DNA of 42,067 bases from Clostridium sp. CAG:594 (GCA_000434835.1 FR881465.1:4973-47039); one strand, 5' to 3'; shown: positions 1 to 8,886, numbered from the stretch's first letter. Notes: a model not told the origin generated them from the letters alone. Translations and numbers: made by a program.

Positions 1-32
1 CAATGTAAATTTTTGTAAATCAATAAAAATTT

Positions 33-57
33 AAAAAAATAGCTTAAAAATAAGCTA
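33..57 (-). terminator. Rho-independent terminator after the LiaF-like gene
   Basis: On the minus strand the arms TAGCTTA and TAAGCTA form a hairpin followed by a run of seven T. It lies directly behind the stop codon of the LiaF-like gene. Confidence 0.7.
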
Positions 58-708
58 CTCTTTTACGTCTACACCACCGAATATGACTGTTACGTTTATA
101 TATATTGTTTTTTTATTGTCACTATTTTTATTTGATGTTTTATTATTTACACCACCAAACAAAGACGAAGAATGAATAATAATATTAACATCATCTGGTA
201 CAGTTAAATCTATTCCTCCAAAAACTGCATAACAATTTATTACTGTATCATCTTTTAATGAAGTGTTTTTTAAATCTAGTTTTATACCACCAAATATAGA
301 ATAACAATTAGCGCCTTTAAAGTCTTTAGTTTTAACAACTTCTTTTACACCACCAAATATACCATTATAATTAATCATTTTATCTTTACTTATTTTTTTA
401 ACCTTCTTTTTACCTAGTGATGATAAAATAAATGATATACCCGCTCCAATTAATATAATAGCAAAAATAAGTCTTCCGTTTATATTTCCAATAATTTTAA
501 GTCCTGATAACAAATATATAACACCAATTAAGGTTAAAATAGCGTTAAACAAATCTAGTTTTTTTGTTCTTATTATGCCCTCTATTCCTAAAACCATTAA
601 AATAACAGGCCATATAATATTCCAGTTTATATCAATATCAAAACCTGGGCATAACATCTTTACTATAAAATACACTCCTAATAAAATTAAAATAATTCCA
701 ATTAACAT
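55..708 (-). CDS. LiaF-like membrane protein (cell-wall-stress response family)
   Basis: A 217-aa protein with about four N-terminal membrane segments (near residues 1-17, 31-46, 53-70 and 80-96), a basic linker and a soluble C-terminal half. That half carries five spaced FGG motifs (IFGGV, IFGGI, VFGGI, LFGGV, IFGGV), the beta-repeat signature of the LiaF/DUF2154 'cell wall-active antibiotics response' C-domain. In Bacillus, LiaF is a membrane inhibitor of the LiaRS two-component system. No liaR or liaS lies nearby, so the partner is unknown and a role in sensing envelope damage is inferred from the family only. The start has an AGGAGGG ribosome site 8 bases upstream. A terminator of the upstream gene separates it from the dehydrogenase, so it may be transcribed alone. 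Confidence 0.75.
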   Translation of the reverse strand: MLIGIILILLGVYFIVKMLCPGFDIDINWNIIWPVILMVLGIEGIIRTKKLDLFNAILTLIGVIYLLSGLKIIGNINGRLIFAIILIGAGISFILSSLGKKKVKKISKDKMINYNGIFGGVKEVVKTKDFKGANCYSIFGGIKLDLKNTSLKDDTVINCYAVFGGIDLTVPDDVNIIIHSSSLFGGVNNKTSNKNSDNKKTIYINVTVIFGGVDVKE

Positions 709-746
709 AAAACATACCCTCCTAATAAAATAATACTATATATTTT

Positions 747-771
747 AAAAAAAAGAAATCCTAAGATTCCT
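747..771 (-). terminator. Rho-independent terminator after the dehydrogenase
   Basis: On the minus strand GGAATC-TTA-GGATTTC is followed by eight T. The hairpin overlaps the last codons and the TAG stop of the dehydrogenase gene. Confidence 0.65.
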
Positions 772-1819
772 TCTTTATATATTTTAATTCTCCCATACGT
801 GAAGTTGGAACAAAACCTGCTGGTGCATTTATTACATCAGGAATTCTATTTACTATGCTAGCACACGTAAGTTCTACCGTATTCGGTTTATTAATAACTA
901 GCGTAGTATCACAATCACCATAAATAGTCCATTCGTTTTTATCAAATTCATCTTTATTATAAACTTTACCTATGCACTCTGTTTCAAGTGTTATGCCTTC
1001 TTTAGTTTCAGTTGTAACAATAGCACTCATACCAGTTGCCATGCCTTCCTTTACGGTTATGCCAAGAGTTTCTGATTCTATATCATAACTATTAAACGTT
1101 GGAACGCATTTTTGTCTTTGACTCGTAACTGTTAGCCCTAACTTATCACAAAGCCAACCGTTTACGTTCCACATATATGACGGAGCATAATTACCACTTT
1201 CTATTATTTTATTTCTTTCTTCATCTGAAATGTTATCACTAGATGCAATTTCTTTTTCAAATTCTTCTTTTGTTAAACCTGCACCATGTGCTTTAGCAAG
1301 TGCTATTCCATAGTCTTCTACGTTGTATGAAGAACTACCTTTTATTTTTGTTACGTTATGACTTGCTCCCATAATACAAGTAATTAAATTACCCCAAAAA
1401 GCATCTTGGTATCCACTACCTGTTATAGTGCAATTATTTTCTTTAGCAAGTTTATCTATTTTTTTAGTTAAAGTTGGATTAGAGTTTTCTGGATAAAACG
1501 CTTCTTCACAAGTAGTAACTGCATTGCATCCGCATTTAGCACAAGTTAAAAGTGCATCTTCTAAGTCACTTAATAAGCTCATCGTTGTTACAATAACACA
1601 ATCTGGTTTTAGTTCGTTTAGTAATTTTTCTGCATCTTTAGCATCACTTACTAAAACTCCTGTCTTTCCAGTTTTGGTAATGTCACCTATATCCATACCA
1701 ATTACTTTTTCATTTACATCTACAGCTCCTATAATTTCTCCACCATTTTCCATTACGTAGCGCATGGTGTATACGCTCATCTTTCCACAGCCATACTGAA
1801 ATATTTTCTTTCCGTTCAT
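761..1819 (-). CDS. DapB/2,4-diaminopentanoate dehydrogenase-like NAD(P)-binding oxidoreductase
   Basis: A 352-aa protein beginning with a Rossmann-type dinucleotide site (QYGCGKMS, residues 8-15) and a first beta-alpha-beta unit ending in GAVD. This layout is that of the dihydrodipicolinate-reductase N-terminal family. The length fits 2,4-diaminopentanoate dehydrogenase (Ord, about 340 aa, ornithine fermentation) better than DapB (about 250 aa). No other ornithine-degradation or lysine gene is adjacent, so the substrate is unproven. The C-terminal domain (about 130-270) has the residues GYQDAFWG and the conserved-looking stretch SSYNVEDYG. The ribosome site is AAAGGTAGG. It appears monocistronic, with its own terminator. 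Confidence 0.6.
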   Translation of the reverse strand: MNGKKIFQYGCGKMSVYTMRYVMENGGEIIGAVDVNEKVIGMDIGDITKTGKTGVLVSDAKDAEKLLNELKPDCVIVTTMSLLSDLEDALLTCAKCGCNAVTTCEEAFYPENSNPTLTKKIDKLAKENNCTITGSGYQDAFWGNLITCIMGASHNVTKIKGSSSYNVEDYGIALAKAHGAGLTKEEFEKEIASSDNISDEERNKIIESGNYAPSYMWNVNGWLCDKLGLTVTSQRQKCVPTFNSYDIESETLGITVKEGMATGMSAIVTTETKEGITLETECIGKVYNKDEFDKNEWTIYGDCDTTLVINKPNTVELTCASIVNRIPDVINAPAGFVPTSRMGELKYIKKES

Positions 1820-1884
1820 ATTTTTGCCTACCTTTCTTAATTATATTATAACATTTTACATTTGCGAAAAAAATCAAAATAAAG

Positions 1885-1914
1885 AAAAAAGTTACGTTTT
1901 TTATACGTAACTTT
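1885..1914 (-). terminator. Rho-independent terminator after the anchored hypothetical gene
   Basis: On the minus strand AAGTTACG and CGTAACTT form an 8-bp stem followed by a T-run, just behind the stop of the gene ending at 1921. Confidence 0.75.
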
Positions 1915-1920
1915 ACATTA

Positions 1921-3036
1921 TTAGTCATTATCTGTTTCATTATTAGTCATGTAACTTGATAATAATTCATCTATGCTAGTACCAGTCAAAGTTTTTATAT
2001 CATTATTTAACTTTTTATAACTATCTTGACTAGTAAATTTAGTTAATATACTTAAGATATCTTCACTAAGCTTTTCACTATCTACTGCATTTTTATATTC
2101 TTCTATTTCTACCTTTGTATTATAGCTTACAGTATATTTAAGGTCTAATCCAATTGATAAATCACCATTAGTTATCTTAACTTTATAATTGTTATCATCC
2201 AATAACTTTACTTCTACCTTTGTATCTTCGCTTTCTAAAGATATTTTTTTAGTTTCATTTGTTAATCCTCTAGTATATAAAGATACTTTAATACCATTAA
2301 ATTCTCCATCGTCTATATCTTTTAAATCTTTTTTTACTTTGGATTCTTCTTCATCATTCATATTTGCATATGACTTAATAAACTCTTTATTGTTAAGTAA
2401 TTTATTAGATATATCTTTAGAAATCATCTTATAGTTATCACCCGTTAAATCAATTGTAACAACTCTATAACCATCTTTATTTTTTGTAGTTATATATTTA
2501 TCTTTTAATGATGAATTAAAAGCATCAATATATCCTTTTACAACCACTTTTAGATCTTTCGTATCTGACTTTTTAAATACATCTGAAAAATCATTATCCT
2601 TTATTTTTACTGGATTGTCATATAAATTATTTAATTTAACGTATAAATCATTTTTATACTGCATATCAACATCTAATAAACTACCCTTATCGTAATCTAG
2701 TCCTAGATTATATTTTAACGTCTTATTTTTATAATCTATCGCTCCAGATAACGCAAATTCTATTTTGTTAATTATTGTTTCTAAATTTTTATCATTAGCA
2801 TTATTTACAGTTGGAACAACTTTTAAGTTCATACTTATAGAATCATAATTAACACCGCTATTTTTTTCAAATGAATTATAAAGACTATTTGTATAACCAG
2901 TTATTATTCTTTTTGGTGAACTTAAATAAAAGTATCCACTAATTAGTAATGCTAGTATTAAAATTATAATTGATACTAATATAACTATTCCTTTCTTACT
3001 CTTTTTTTCCTTTACGTTTACCTCTTTTACATCCAT
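1921..3036 (-). CDS. Membrane-anchored protein of unknown function
   Basis: A 371-aa protein not recognised by family. A short Lys-rich cytoplasmic tail is followed by one strong membrane segment (about residues 18-40), and the rest is predicted extracytoplasmic. The outer part is rich in Asn, Asp, Lys and alternating hydrophobic residues (for example YKNKTLKYNLGLDYDKGSLLDVDM). That pattern suggests a large beta-sheet domain, possibly LolA/LppX-like, but this is a guess from texture. There is no lipobox Cys. The start has AAAGGAGA 8 bases upstream. The gene has its own terminator and no obvious operon partner. Confidence 0.6.
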   Translation of the reverse strand: MDVKEVNVKEKKSKKGIVILVSIIILILALLISGYFYLSSPKRIITGYTNSLYNSFEKNSGVNYDSISMNLKVVPTVNNANDKNLETIINKIEFALSGAIDYKNKTLKYNLGLDYDKGSLLDVDMQYKNDLYVKLNNLYDNPVKIKDNDFSDVFKKSDTKDLKVVVKGYIDAFNSSLKDKYITTKNKDGYRVVTIDLTGDNYKMISKDISNKLLNNKEFIKSYANMNDEEESKVKKDLKDIDDGEFNGIKVSLYTRGLTNETKKISLESEDTKVEVKLLDDNNYKVKITNGDLSIGLDLKYTVSYNTKVEIEEYKNAVDSEKLSEDILSILTKFTSQDSYKKLNNDIKTLTGTSIDELLSSYMTNNETDND

Positions 3037-3133
3037 AAGTTAATCTCCTTTACTTTACAATTTCATTATAACAATTCAAACATTATTTTACAATACATAA
3101 TTTTTAATATATAATTAATTTAGGTGATAAAAT

Positions 3134-3874
3134 ATGGATACTAATCTTAGTTTTTATGAATTATTAGGTGTTAAAAATGACGCTACGGAAGATGAAATAA
3201 AACAAGCTTATAAAAAACAAATGAAAAAATGGCATCCTGACATTAATAAGGATCCTAATGCTGTTAATATATCTTCTAGAATAAATGAAGCTAAAGAAAT
3301 CTTGTTAGATCCTATTAAAAGATATGATTATGACGAATATTTGAAGAAAAAAGTTAATGAAACATATAATAGATACACACAAAAGAAAAATAAAGAAGAA
3401 TATAGTGCTAATGAAAAAGAAAAGAATTATGAAGATAAAAAGGTAACTAAATGGCAATATTTAAAAGAATGGCTTAAATATGCAAGAGTATCAAAGTTTA
3501 GAAAAGTAATAGGTGTTACCGGAGTTTTATTAGAAAGTCTTTTATGCTTTATAATAAAATGTTTAATAATTGTAATAGCTTACGTAACAACATTAGGTAG
3601 TCTTATGATAAGAGAAATTTATAGATATTTATCCCCTATTTTTGGAATTCTTGCCGTTTTAGTTATAGGTACTATATTTACTAATGGATTTGATAAGGCA
3701 ATTAGTGATAACAAAAACATCATGATGCCTGCTATAATTGCCATTTTAGTTTATATAGCAAGTTTTATTCTTCCTCTTTTATCAAAGCTTTTGTTATCAG
3801 CTAAAACATTTGATATATTGTACAATAAAATTGATATAAATCTATTTAAAGCTTCAGTTGGATACAAGAATTAG
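3134..3874 (+). CDS. J-domain protein with C-terminal membrane segments
   Basis: A 246-aa protein. Residues 4-70 form a J-domain with the invariant HPD (KWHPDINKD), the family hallmark that stimulates DnaK-type Hsp70 ATPase. A charged linker (about 70-115) follows. After it come hydrophobic segments near 130-165, 170-190 and 197-225, so the protein is probably held in the membrane with the J-domain in the cytoplasm. It lacks the Gly/Phe, zinc-finger and substrate-binding domains of true DnaJ. It is therefore a specialised co-chaperone that likely recruits Hsp70 to the membrane. The ribosome site is AGGTGAT. It is monocistronic and followed by tRNA-Ser with its own promoter. Confidence 0.75.
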   Translation: MDTNLSFYELLGVKNDATEDEIKQAYKKQMKKWHPDINKDPNAVNISSRINEAKEILLDPIKRYDYDEYLKKKVNETYNRYTQKKNKEEYSANEKEKNYEDKKVTKWQYLKEWLKYARVSKFRKVIGVTGVLLESLLCFIIKCLIIVIAYVTTLGSLMIREIYRYLSPIFGILAVLVIGTIFTNGFDKAISDNKNIMMPAIIAILVYIASFILPLLSKLLLSAKTFDILYNKIDINLFKASVGYKN

Positions 3875-3884
3875 CGAATTTCAC

Positions 3885-3913
3885 TTGACCAATTAATTAA
3901 TATAGTGTAAAAT
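3885..3913 (+). promoter_or_regulatory. Sigma-A promoter of tRNA-Ser
   Basis: TTGACC (3885-3890), a 17-bp spacer and TAAAAT (3908-3913), ending 12 bases before the tRNA. Confidence 0.65.
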
Positions 3914-3925
3914 TAATTTGTCAGT

Positions 3926-4016
3926 GGAGTGATACTCAAGAGGCTGAAGAGGCGCCCCTGCTAAGGGTGTAGGCTGGGCAACTGGCGCGAGGGTTCAAAT
4001 CCCTCTCACTCCGCCA
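3926..4016 (+). tRNA. tRNA-Ser (anticodon GCU)
   Basis: A 91-nt class II tRNA. The acceptor arms GGAGTGA (3926-3932) and TCACTCC (4006-4012) pair fully. The anticodon loop reads CTGCTAA with anticodon GCT. A long variable arm follows, then a T-arm with GGGTTCAAATCCC, and the CCA end is encoded. It reads AGC/AGU serine codons. Confidence 0.95.
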
Positions 4017-4032
4017 TATATATTAAAAATAA

Positions 4033-4057
4033 AAATCTCTAATTAGAGATTTTTTTA
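4033..4057 (+). terminator. Terminator after tRNA-Ser, shared with the convergent gene
   Basis: A perfect 20-bp palindrome (AAATCTCTAA/TTAGAGATTT) followed by seven T. The minus strand also ends in a short T-run, so it can serve the convergent 571-aa gene too. Confidence 0.85.
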
Positions 4058-4071
4058 TTTATATAAATATT

Positions 4072-5787
4072 TTAGGTATTTGAACCTCGCTTTTTTTTAT
4101 TAAATACTTTTACTTTTCCATTTTTACATAAATTATCATAATAATGTTTAATCTTATCTTTATCTAAATTAGCTAAACTTATATATTTATAAAAAGAATT
4201 AGAAAGTTTTTCTAAAACTTTTTCATTTCCTTCTATTTGAACTAAAAAAGTATTTAAATCATTATCTATATATTTTAATATATGTCTATCTTCTATATCA
4301 ATATCATTTTCATTATCAAACATATATTTATTATATTCATAATATATTTCAGTTAAATCATAAAGTATTTCTTTATAATTATCTATACAAATATCCCTTA
4401 AAGTACGTAAATCAGCTAATAATTCTGATGTTGAATGTGCTACTGCTAATTTTTTATCTTTTATAGATAATAGTTTTTCTCTATATATCATTTTAGCATC
4501 TTCTAAATCATAACGTCTAGCAGAAGATAATTTATCAAATATATAGTTATCGGTTATAAATGAGCCAAATACATCATCATTTTCAAGCGTTAAAAGAACT
4601 TCTTTTTTAGTCAATAAAGTAAAATCAGAAAAAACAGTAGATTTATCTATTGCGTCTAATAAAACCATATCATTTTCTAGTAAATTTTTCTTAAACTCAT
4701 CTATAGATTTCATGTTTTTTATATATTCATAATTAGTTTTTATGTCAGGATCATTAGGAAAAGAAAAATAATCATAATAATTTAAATACATACTATCAGT
4801 ATATAAAACACTTACTATAAAATCAAAATAAGAACTTTCCTTTAACTTTGTAATAATATCTATATTATCTTTTACTTCTTCTTCATCATGAATGTTTATA
4901 TTTTTAAAATTATTTTTTAACATATCTCTTATTTTATCATTTGGATTATTAATTATTTCTTTTCTTTTGCATGATTTTAAATAATTTATTATTTCATTTT
5001 TATTTTTATCATCTAAAAGTTCATAGGATAAATAATCTCTTATAACAGATTCTAAAAATTCCGAATCAGATGAAGCATATAAAATTGAACCTGGAGTATC
5101 ATACTCTAAAAAGTCCATAATATCTATTGCATTTTCATCCATTTTGCTATCACTTAATAACAGATATCTGTTATACATATAATAAGTATTTATTATATCA
5201 ATCATAATGGATTTATAATTATCTATATTATTATCATATAAATCTAAGATATTATCTACCGCATAACATATTGCATCTTCTAAAGCTACATTATGATTAA
5301 AACAATCTTTATATGATCTATTATATTCACCTATTATATCTTTTACAGTAAAATTTTTATTATATGATAAAACATCCATAAAATAAGTAGGCGCTAACTT
5401 AATTATTTTTTTTGCTTTTTCGAGTGATTTTAAAACGTATTTTTTCTTAATAAAATAGCAAAAATTATTAAAATAAATAACATCTTTTATCATCATTTTT
5501 AAAGTTTCTTTATCTAATTTATTAATAAAGTCATCTAAAGAAGAAAAGTCAAGCAATCTTGACATATTCATTTTAACTTCATCATCTTCTTTAAATCTAC
5601 TATAAGTTAAATAGTTTATCATAAAAGATGTTAAATAAATTACACTTATATCCATCTTGTTATCTTTTTTATTATTCATAACTTCACAAAAAAACTCATC
5701 TATTTTTTGATCAAATTCTTCACTGTTTTTAGAATAAAATTTTTCTGATATCTTATTTCTTATGATATCATTAATATTTTCTTTCAT
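4072..5787 (-). CDS. Hypothetical protein, 571 aa, helical and acidic
   Basis: Not recognised. The protein has no signal peptide, membrane segment or known catalytic motif that I can see. It is rich in Asp, Asn, Tyr and Leu and looks like an all-alpha protein. Similar phrases (YNRYLL/YNKYMF, both followed by runs of Asp or Glu, near residues 205 and 480) suggest an internal duplication of a helical unit, which would need a self-alignment to confirm. The start is taken at the ATG at 5787, which has GGGGAG 8 bases upstream, and not the TTG two codons earlier. It is monocistronic, between a divergent 43-aa peptide and the tRNA-Ser terminator. Confidence 0.6.
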   Translation of the reverse strand: MKENINDIIRNKISEKFYSKNSEEFDQKIDEFFCEVMNNKKDNKMDISVIYLTSFMINYLTYSRFKEDDEVKMNMSRLLDFSSLDDFINKLDKETLKMMIKDVIYFNNFCYFIKKKYVLKSLEKAKKIIKLAPTYFMDVLSYNKNFTVKDIIGEYNRSYKDCFNHNVALEDAICYAVDNILDLYDNNIDNYKSIMIDIINTYYMYNRYLLLSDSKMDENAIDIMDFLEYDTPGSILYASSDSEFLESVIRDYLSYELLDDKNKNEIINYLKSCKRKEIINNPNDKIRDMLKNNFKNINIHDEEEVKDNIDIITKLKESSYFDFIVSVLYTDSMYLNYYDYFSFPNDPDIKTNYEYIKNMKSIDEFKKNLLENDMVLLDAIDKSTVFSDFTLLTKKEVLLTLENDDVFGSFITDNYIFDKLSSARRYDLEDAKMIYREKLLSIKDKKLAVAHSTSELLADLRTLRDICIDNYKEILYDLTEIYYEYNKYMFDNENDIDIEDRHILKYIDNDLNTFLVQIEGNEKVLEKLSNSFYKYISLANLDKDKIKHYYDNLCKNGKVKVFNKKKRGSNT

Positions 5788-5897
5788 AAACAAAACTCCC
5801 CATTAATTTTATTATATTTATTAACTATTTAAACGTCAACAATAAATGAATAATATATTAAAGTTTGTTAAAAATAATATTAGAAAGGATTGATATT

Positions 5898-6029
5898 ATG
5901 AAAAACAAAAACAAGAAAAAAGAATGCAAAAATTGTTCAAAAAAAGACGTAATAGATAAAAAGATAGAAACCACTAAAAATGGTTTAGAATACTATAAAG
6001 ACGTAGAATCTAAAAAAGATGATGAATAA
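5898..6029 (+). CDS. 43-aa Lys-rich small protein with a CxxC motif
   Basis: ATG at 5898 with AGAAAGGA 8 bases upstream and TAA at 6027. The product is very basic at the N-terminus (MKNKNKKKECKNCSKKD), then charged and helical (NGLEYYKDVESKKDDE). Cys 10 and Cys 13 form a single CxxC pair, which could bind a metal or act in redox. I recognise no family. A clean ribosome site, an independent position on the plus strand and a terminator immediately downstream support expression. Confidence 0.55.
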   Translation: MKNKNKKKECKNCSKKDVIDKKIETTKNGLEYYKDVESKKDDE

Positions 6030-6035
6030 TAAACA

Positions 6036-6061
6036 AAAAAACACCAATTGGTGTTTTTTTC
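6036..6061 (+). terminator. Bidirectional terminator between the 43-aa gene and ddl
   Basis: ACACCAATTGGTGT (6041-6054) is a perfect palindrome flanked by an A-run and a T-run. It serves the plus-strand peptide gene and the minus-strand ddl operon. Confidence 0.85.
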
Positions 6062-7269
6062 TATCTTAACTTACCTTTAAAGCCTTTAGTACCCTTAGTA
6101 CCATTAAATCCTTGTAATATGTTAGATTCAAAAATAGTAGTTTTCTTTAACTTTTTCTTATATCTTTTAACTGCTATATTTATCATGTCATCTAAAAGTT
6201 CATCGTATTCTTTATTAAGTGGTGTCCATAAATAGAATGCTAAACTTCCTGGAATGGTATTAAGTTCGTTAACATAATATTTTTTAGACTTTTTATCATA
6301 TAGATAATCTATTCTAACTACTCCACTTGCTCCTAATACTTTAAATGCTTTCTTAGAAGTTTCTTCTATTTCCTTAGTTAGTTTTTCAGGTATATTAGCT
6401 GGAATAATTCTTGATGCTGATGCCATCCCTTTTGATGGAACACTTTTCTTAGCTGAGCCTTTTTTAGCCCCATTACCGATATACTTATCTTTAAATGATA
6501 ATATTTCGTCATGTCCCATAACTTGTTCTATTACTGATGCTTCAGCATATGAATTTGATCCTAGTACACTACAGTTAAGTTCTGTCATATTTGGGATTAT
6601 TTCTTCTACTAATATTTTATCATCATATTTTATAGCATCTTCTATTGCTTCTTTTACCTTTTCTTCATCATGAGCAACTTCAATACCAATACTAGAACCT
6701 TGTCTTGCTGGTTTTACTATTACTGGATATCCTAACTTTTTAATATTAGCTAGTATCTTTGCTTGATCTTCAAAGTACTCGTTATCATAAAACCAAGTGT
6801 ATTTAGGAACAGGAACTCCTTCTCTTTCTAATATTTGTTTTTGGAAAACCTTATCTTGTCCTATAGTACAACCATATATATCACTACCAGTATATGGAAC
6901 GCCAAAAGTCTCAAGCATACCTTGTACGTTACCATCCTCCATGTTATAACCATGTACGCAAGGAATTACTATATCAACGGTAGCTACTATCCTTTTAAAT
7001 AACCCTTTTTTACTTTGAAGAGCTAATGCACCATCCTTGTTATAACATACAACGTTCTTACAATAACGTCTTAATAAATCTGGTTCCTTATATACATCCA
7101 TTTCCTTAAGAGGTGCACCTGTATACATTTCATTTTCCTTAGTTAAATACATAGGAACTATGTCGTATTTATCCTTATTTAAATGTTCCATTGCTTGTAC
7201 AGCAGTTATTATACTAACTTCATGTTCTGTTGTTTTTCCACCATATAAAACTCCAACTCTTATTTTCAT
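6061..7269 (-). CDS. ddl: D-alanine--D-alanine ligase
   Basis: Joins two D-Ala with ATP in the cytoplasm for the peptidoglycan stem. Seen: the N-terminal EHEVS (15-19), VHG (105-107), the ATP-grasp glycine loop GSSIG (191-195), KY (262-263, the omega-loop Tyr of Ddl and not of D-Ala-D-Lac ligases), RIDY (319-322) and NELNTIPGS (334-342). At 402 aa it is longer than usual (about 350-370) for two reasons. One is a Lys/Ser/Gly-rich insert directly after KY (about 266-285). The other is a C-terminal tail with five Gly-X-Y triplets (387-401). It is the last gene of the operon hydrolase-murF-ddl, 11 bases after murF, with AGGAG as ribosome site. Confidence 0.92.
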   Translation of the reverse strand: MKIRVGVLYGGKTTEHEVSIITAVQAMEHLNKDKYDIVPMYLTKENEMYTGAPLKEMDVYKEPDLLRRYCKNVVCYNKDGALALQSKKGLFKRIVATVDIVIPCVHGYNMEDGNVQGMLETFGVPYTGSDIYGCTIGQDKVFQKQILEREGVPVPKYTWFYDNEYFEDQAKILANIKKLGYPVIVKPARQGSSIGIEVAHDEEKVKEAIEDAIKYDDKILVEEIIPNMTELNCSVLGSNSYAEASVIEQVMGHDEILSFKDKYIGNGAKKGSAKKSVPSKGMASASRIIPANIPEKLTKEIEETSKKAFKVLGASGVVRIDYLYDKKSKKYYVNELNTIPGSLAFYLWTPLNKEYDELLDDMINIAVKRYKKKLKKTTIFESNILQGFNGTKGTKGFKGKLR

Positions 7270-7280
7270 AATATCAACTC

Positions 7281-8873
7281 CTATTCATTATATATATCTG
7301 GTAAATCATTTTCTATTAAGCAGTAAGTTTCTTTTCCACTTGATAGGCTTTTAACAAGTGCAAATGCTTCTTTAGTACTTTTTACAACATATATGTTTTT
7401 GCTATCAAACTTAACTTCTTTTAAACCTTCTTTAATTGGCTTTGTAATTTTTTCTCCAACAAGTATTACTACGTCGGCCGAACCCTTCATATAAGTACCA
7501 AACTTTTTATTAAGTTCATAAGACTTATCACCAAGTTCAACCATACCTGGCGTCATAACTATTCTAAGTCCTGGCATACTTTCAAGTACGTTTAATGCCA
7601 TATGAGAACCAACCGGATTAGAGTTATAAGAATCATCTATATAAGTTATGTTTCCAGCTTCTCTAAGCTCTAGTCTGTGCTCTACGCTTCGAACATTTAA
7701 AACCGCTTTTTGCATTTGCTCTATTGAAAGACCAAATTCCTTTGAAAGTGCAAGTGAAGCTAAAATGTTATATATATTATTATAACCTAATAGTTTTGTT
7801 GTAAACGAATATTTCTTCTTATCACCTTTAAAGACAACGTTAAATGTTGTACCTTTATTAGAAGTTTTAATATCTAAGGCTCTTACATCAGCATCCTTAT
7901 TATCAATACCTATCCAAATAATTTTACAATCATTTTTCAATTTATAATTAACTTGAAGTTCATCATCAGCATTTAAAACGCCAACCCCATCAGAAGGAAG
8001 ACTTTCAATAAGCTCAAATTTTCCTTTTTGTATGTTTTCTTGAGATCCAAATATTTCTATATGAGCCGTACCTATTTTAGTTAAAATGCCATACTTAGGT
8101 TTTACAAGGTCACACAACTCTTTTATTTCTCCTACTTTATAAGCTCCCATTTCCGCAATTAATATATCATCAAACTTATCTAAGTAATTATTAACCGTTA
8201 TAATAAGTCCGTATGGAGTATTAAAGTTCTTAGGACTTGGAAGTGCATTATACTTAACGTTTAATATATCACTTAGTATATTTTTACTACTTGTTTTTCC
8301 GTAGCTTCCAGTAATTCCTATAACCTTTAAATTATTCATGGATTTAAGCTTACTTACAGCTTTATTTTTATATGATAAGTAAACTAACTTTTCAACTGGT
8401 TTATTAATTATTATCGATATCATTAAAACAAAATTTAACAATATTTCATAAATAAATAAAGTCAAGTAAATTAAGTTTACGTTTCTAACACAATATAGAC
8501 CAAACGTAATAAGTGCAAGTATTATTACGTTAGTTATAATTAATCTTTTAACTCTTGCCGTAACTTTAAGTCCTATTTTTGTATCAGAACCTCTATTTTC
8601 TTTCATTTTAATAATTAGAATAATTAAAGATACAACAAAAAAGTAAATTTCCGTAATTAATCTTGAATCTAATTTAAGTAATATAAGTAATAAATACGTA
8701 ATTACTACAACTAGTGAGCACTTAAGAGGCGTCTTAAAGCTTTTCATATCCTTAATTGTCCATTTTAAAAACCTATGATCATCATTATATAGATTTTGCT
8801 GTGCCATATGAAGTGATTTTTTAAAATCATAAATAAGCAAAACTATAAATGGTATTAAACTTATATAAAACAT
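7281..8873 (-). CDS. murF: MurF-type Mur ligase with an N-terminal membrane domain
   Basis: Adds D-Ala-D-Ala to the UDP-MurNAc tripeptide. The ATP loop GITGSYGKTSSK is at residues 186-197. The central domain follows (GAYKVGEIKEL, then NADDEL), and the C-terminal ligase domain has HRLELRE, DDSYNSNP and a final ENDLPDIYNE, typical of MurF. The first 180 residues are unusual: membrane segments near 1-16, 52-68, 74-90, 112-128 and 133-155 replace the short soluble substrate-binding domain of classical MurF. A membrane-tethered Mur ligase is implied. It lies directly between an alpha/beta hydrolase and ddl, the enzyme that makes its substrate, which supports the MurF assignment. The start has AAGGA about 10 bases upstream. 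Confidence 0.82.
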   Translation of the reverse strand: MFYISLIPFIVLLIYDFKKSLHMAQQNLYNDDHRFLKWTIKDMKSFKTPLKCSLVVVITYLLLILLKLDSRLITEIYFFVVSLIILIIKMKENRGSDTKIGLKVTARVKRLIITNVIILALITFGLYCVRNVNLIYLTLFIYEILLNFVLMISIIINKPVEKLVYLSYKNKAVSKLKSMNNLKVIGITGSYGKTSSKNILSDILNVKYNALPSPKNFNTPYGLIITVNNYLDKFDDILIAEMGAYKVGEIKELCDLVKPKYGILTKIGTAHIEIFGSQENIQKGKFELIESLPSDGVGVLNADDELQVNYKLKNDCKIIWIGIDNKDADVRALDIKTSNKGTTFNVVFKGDKKKYSFTTKLLGYNNIYNILASLALSKEFGLSIEQMQKAVLNVRSVEHRLELREAGNITYIDDSYNSNPVGSHMALNVLESMPGLRIVMTPGMVELGDKSYELNKKFGTYMKGSADVVILVGEKITKPIKEGLKEVKFDSKNIYVVKSTKEAFALVKSLSSGKETYCLIENDLPDIYNE

Positions 8874-8886
8874 TTCTTACACATCC

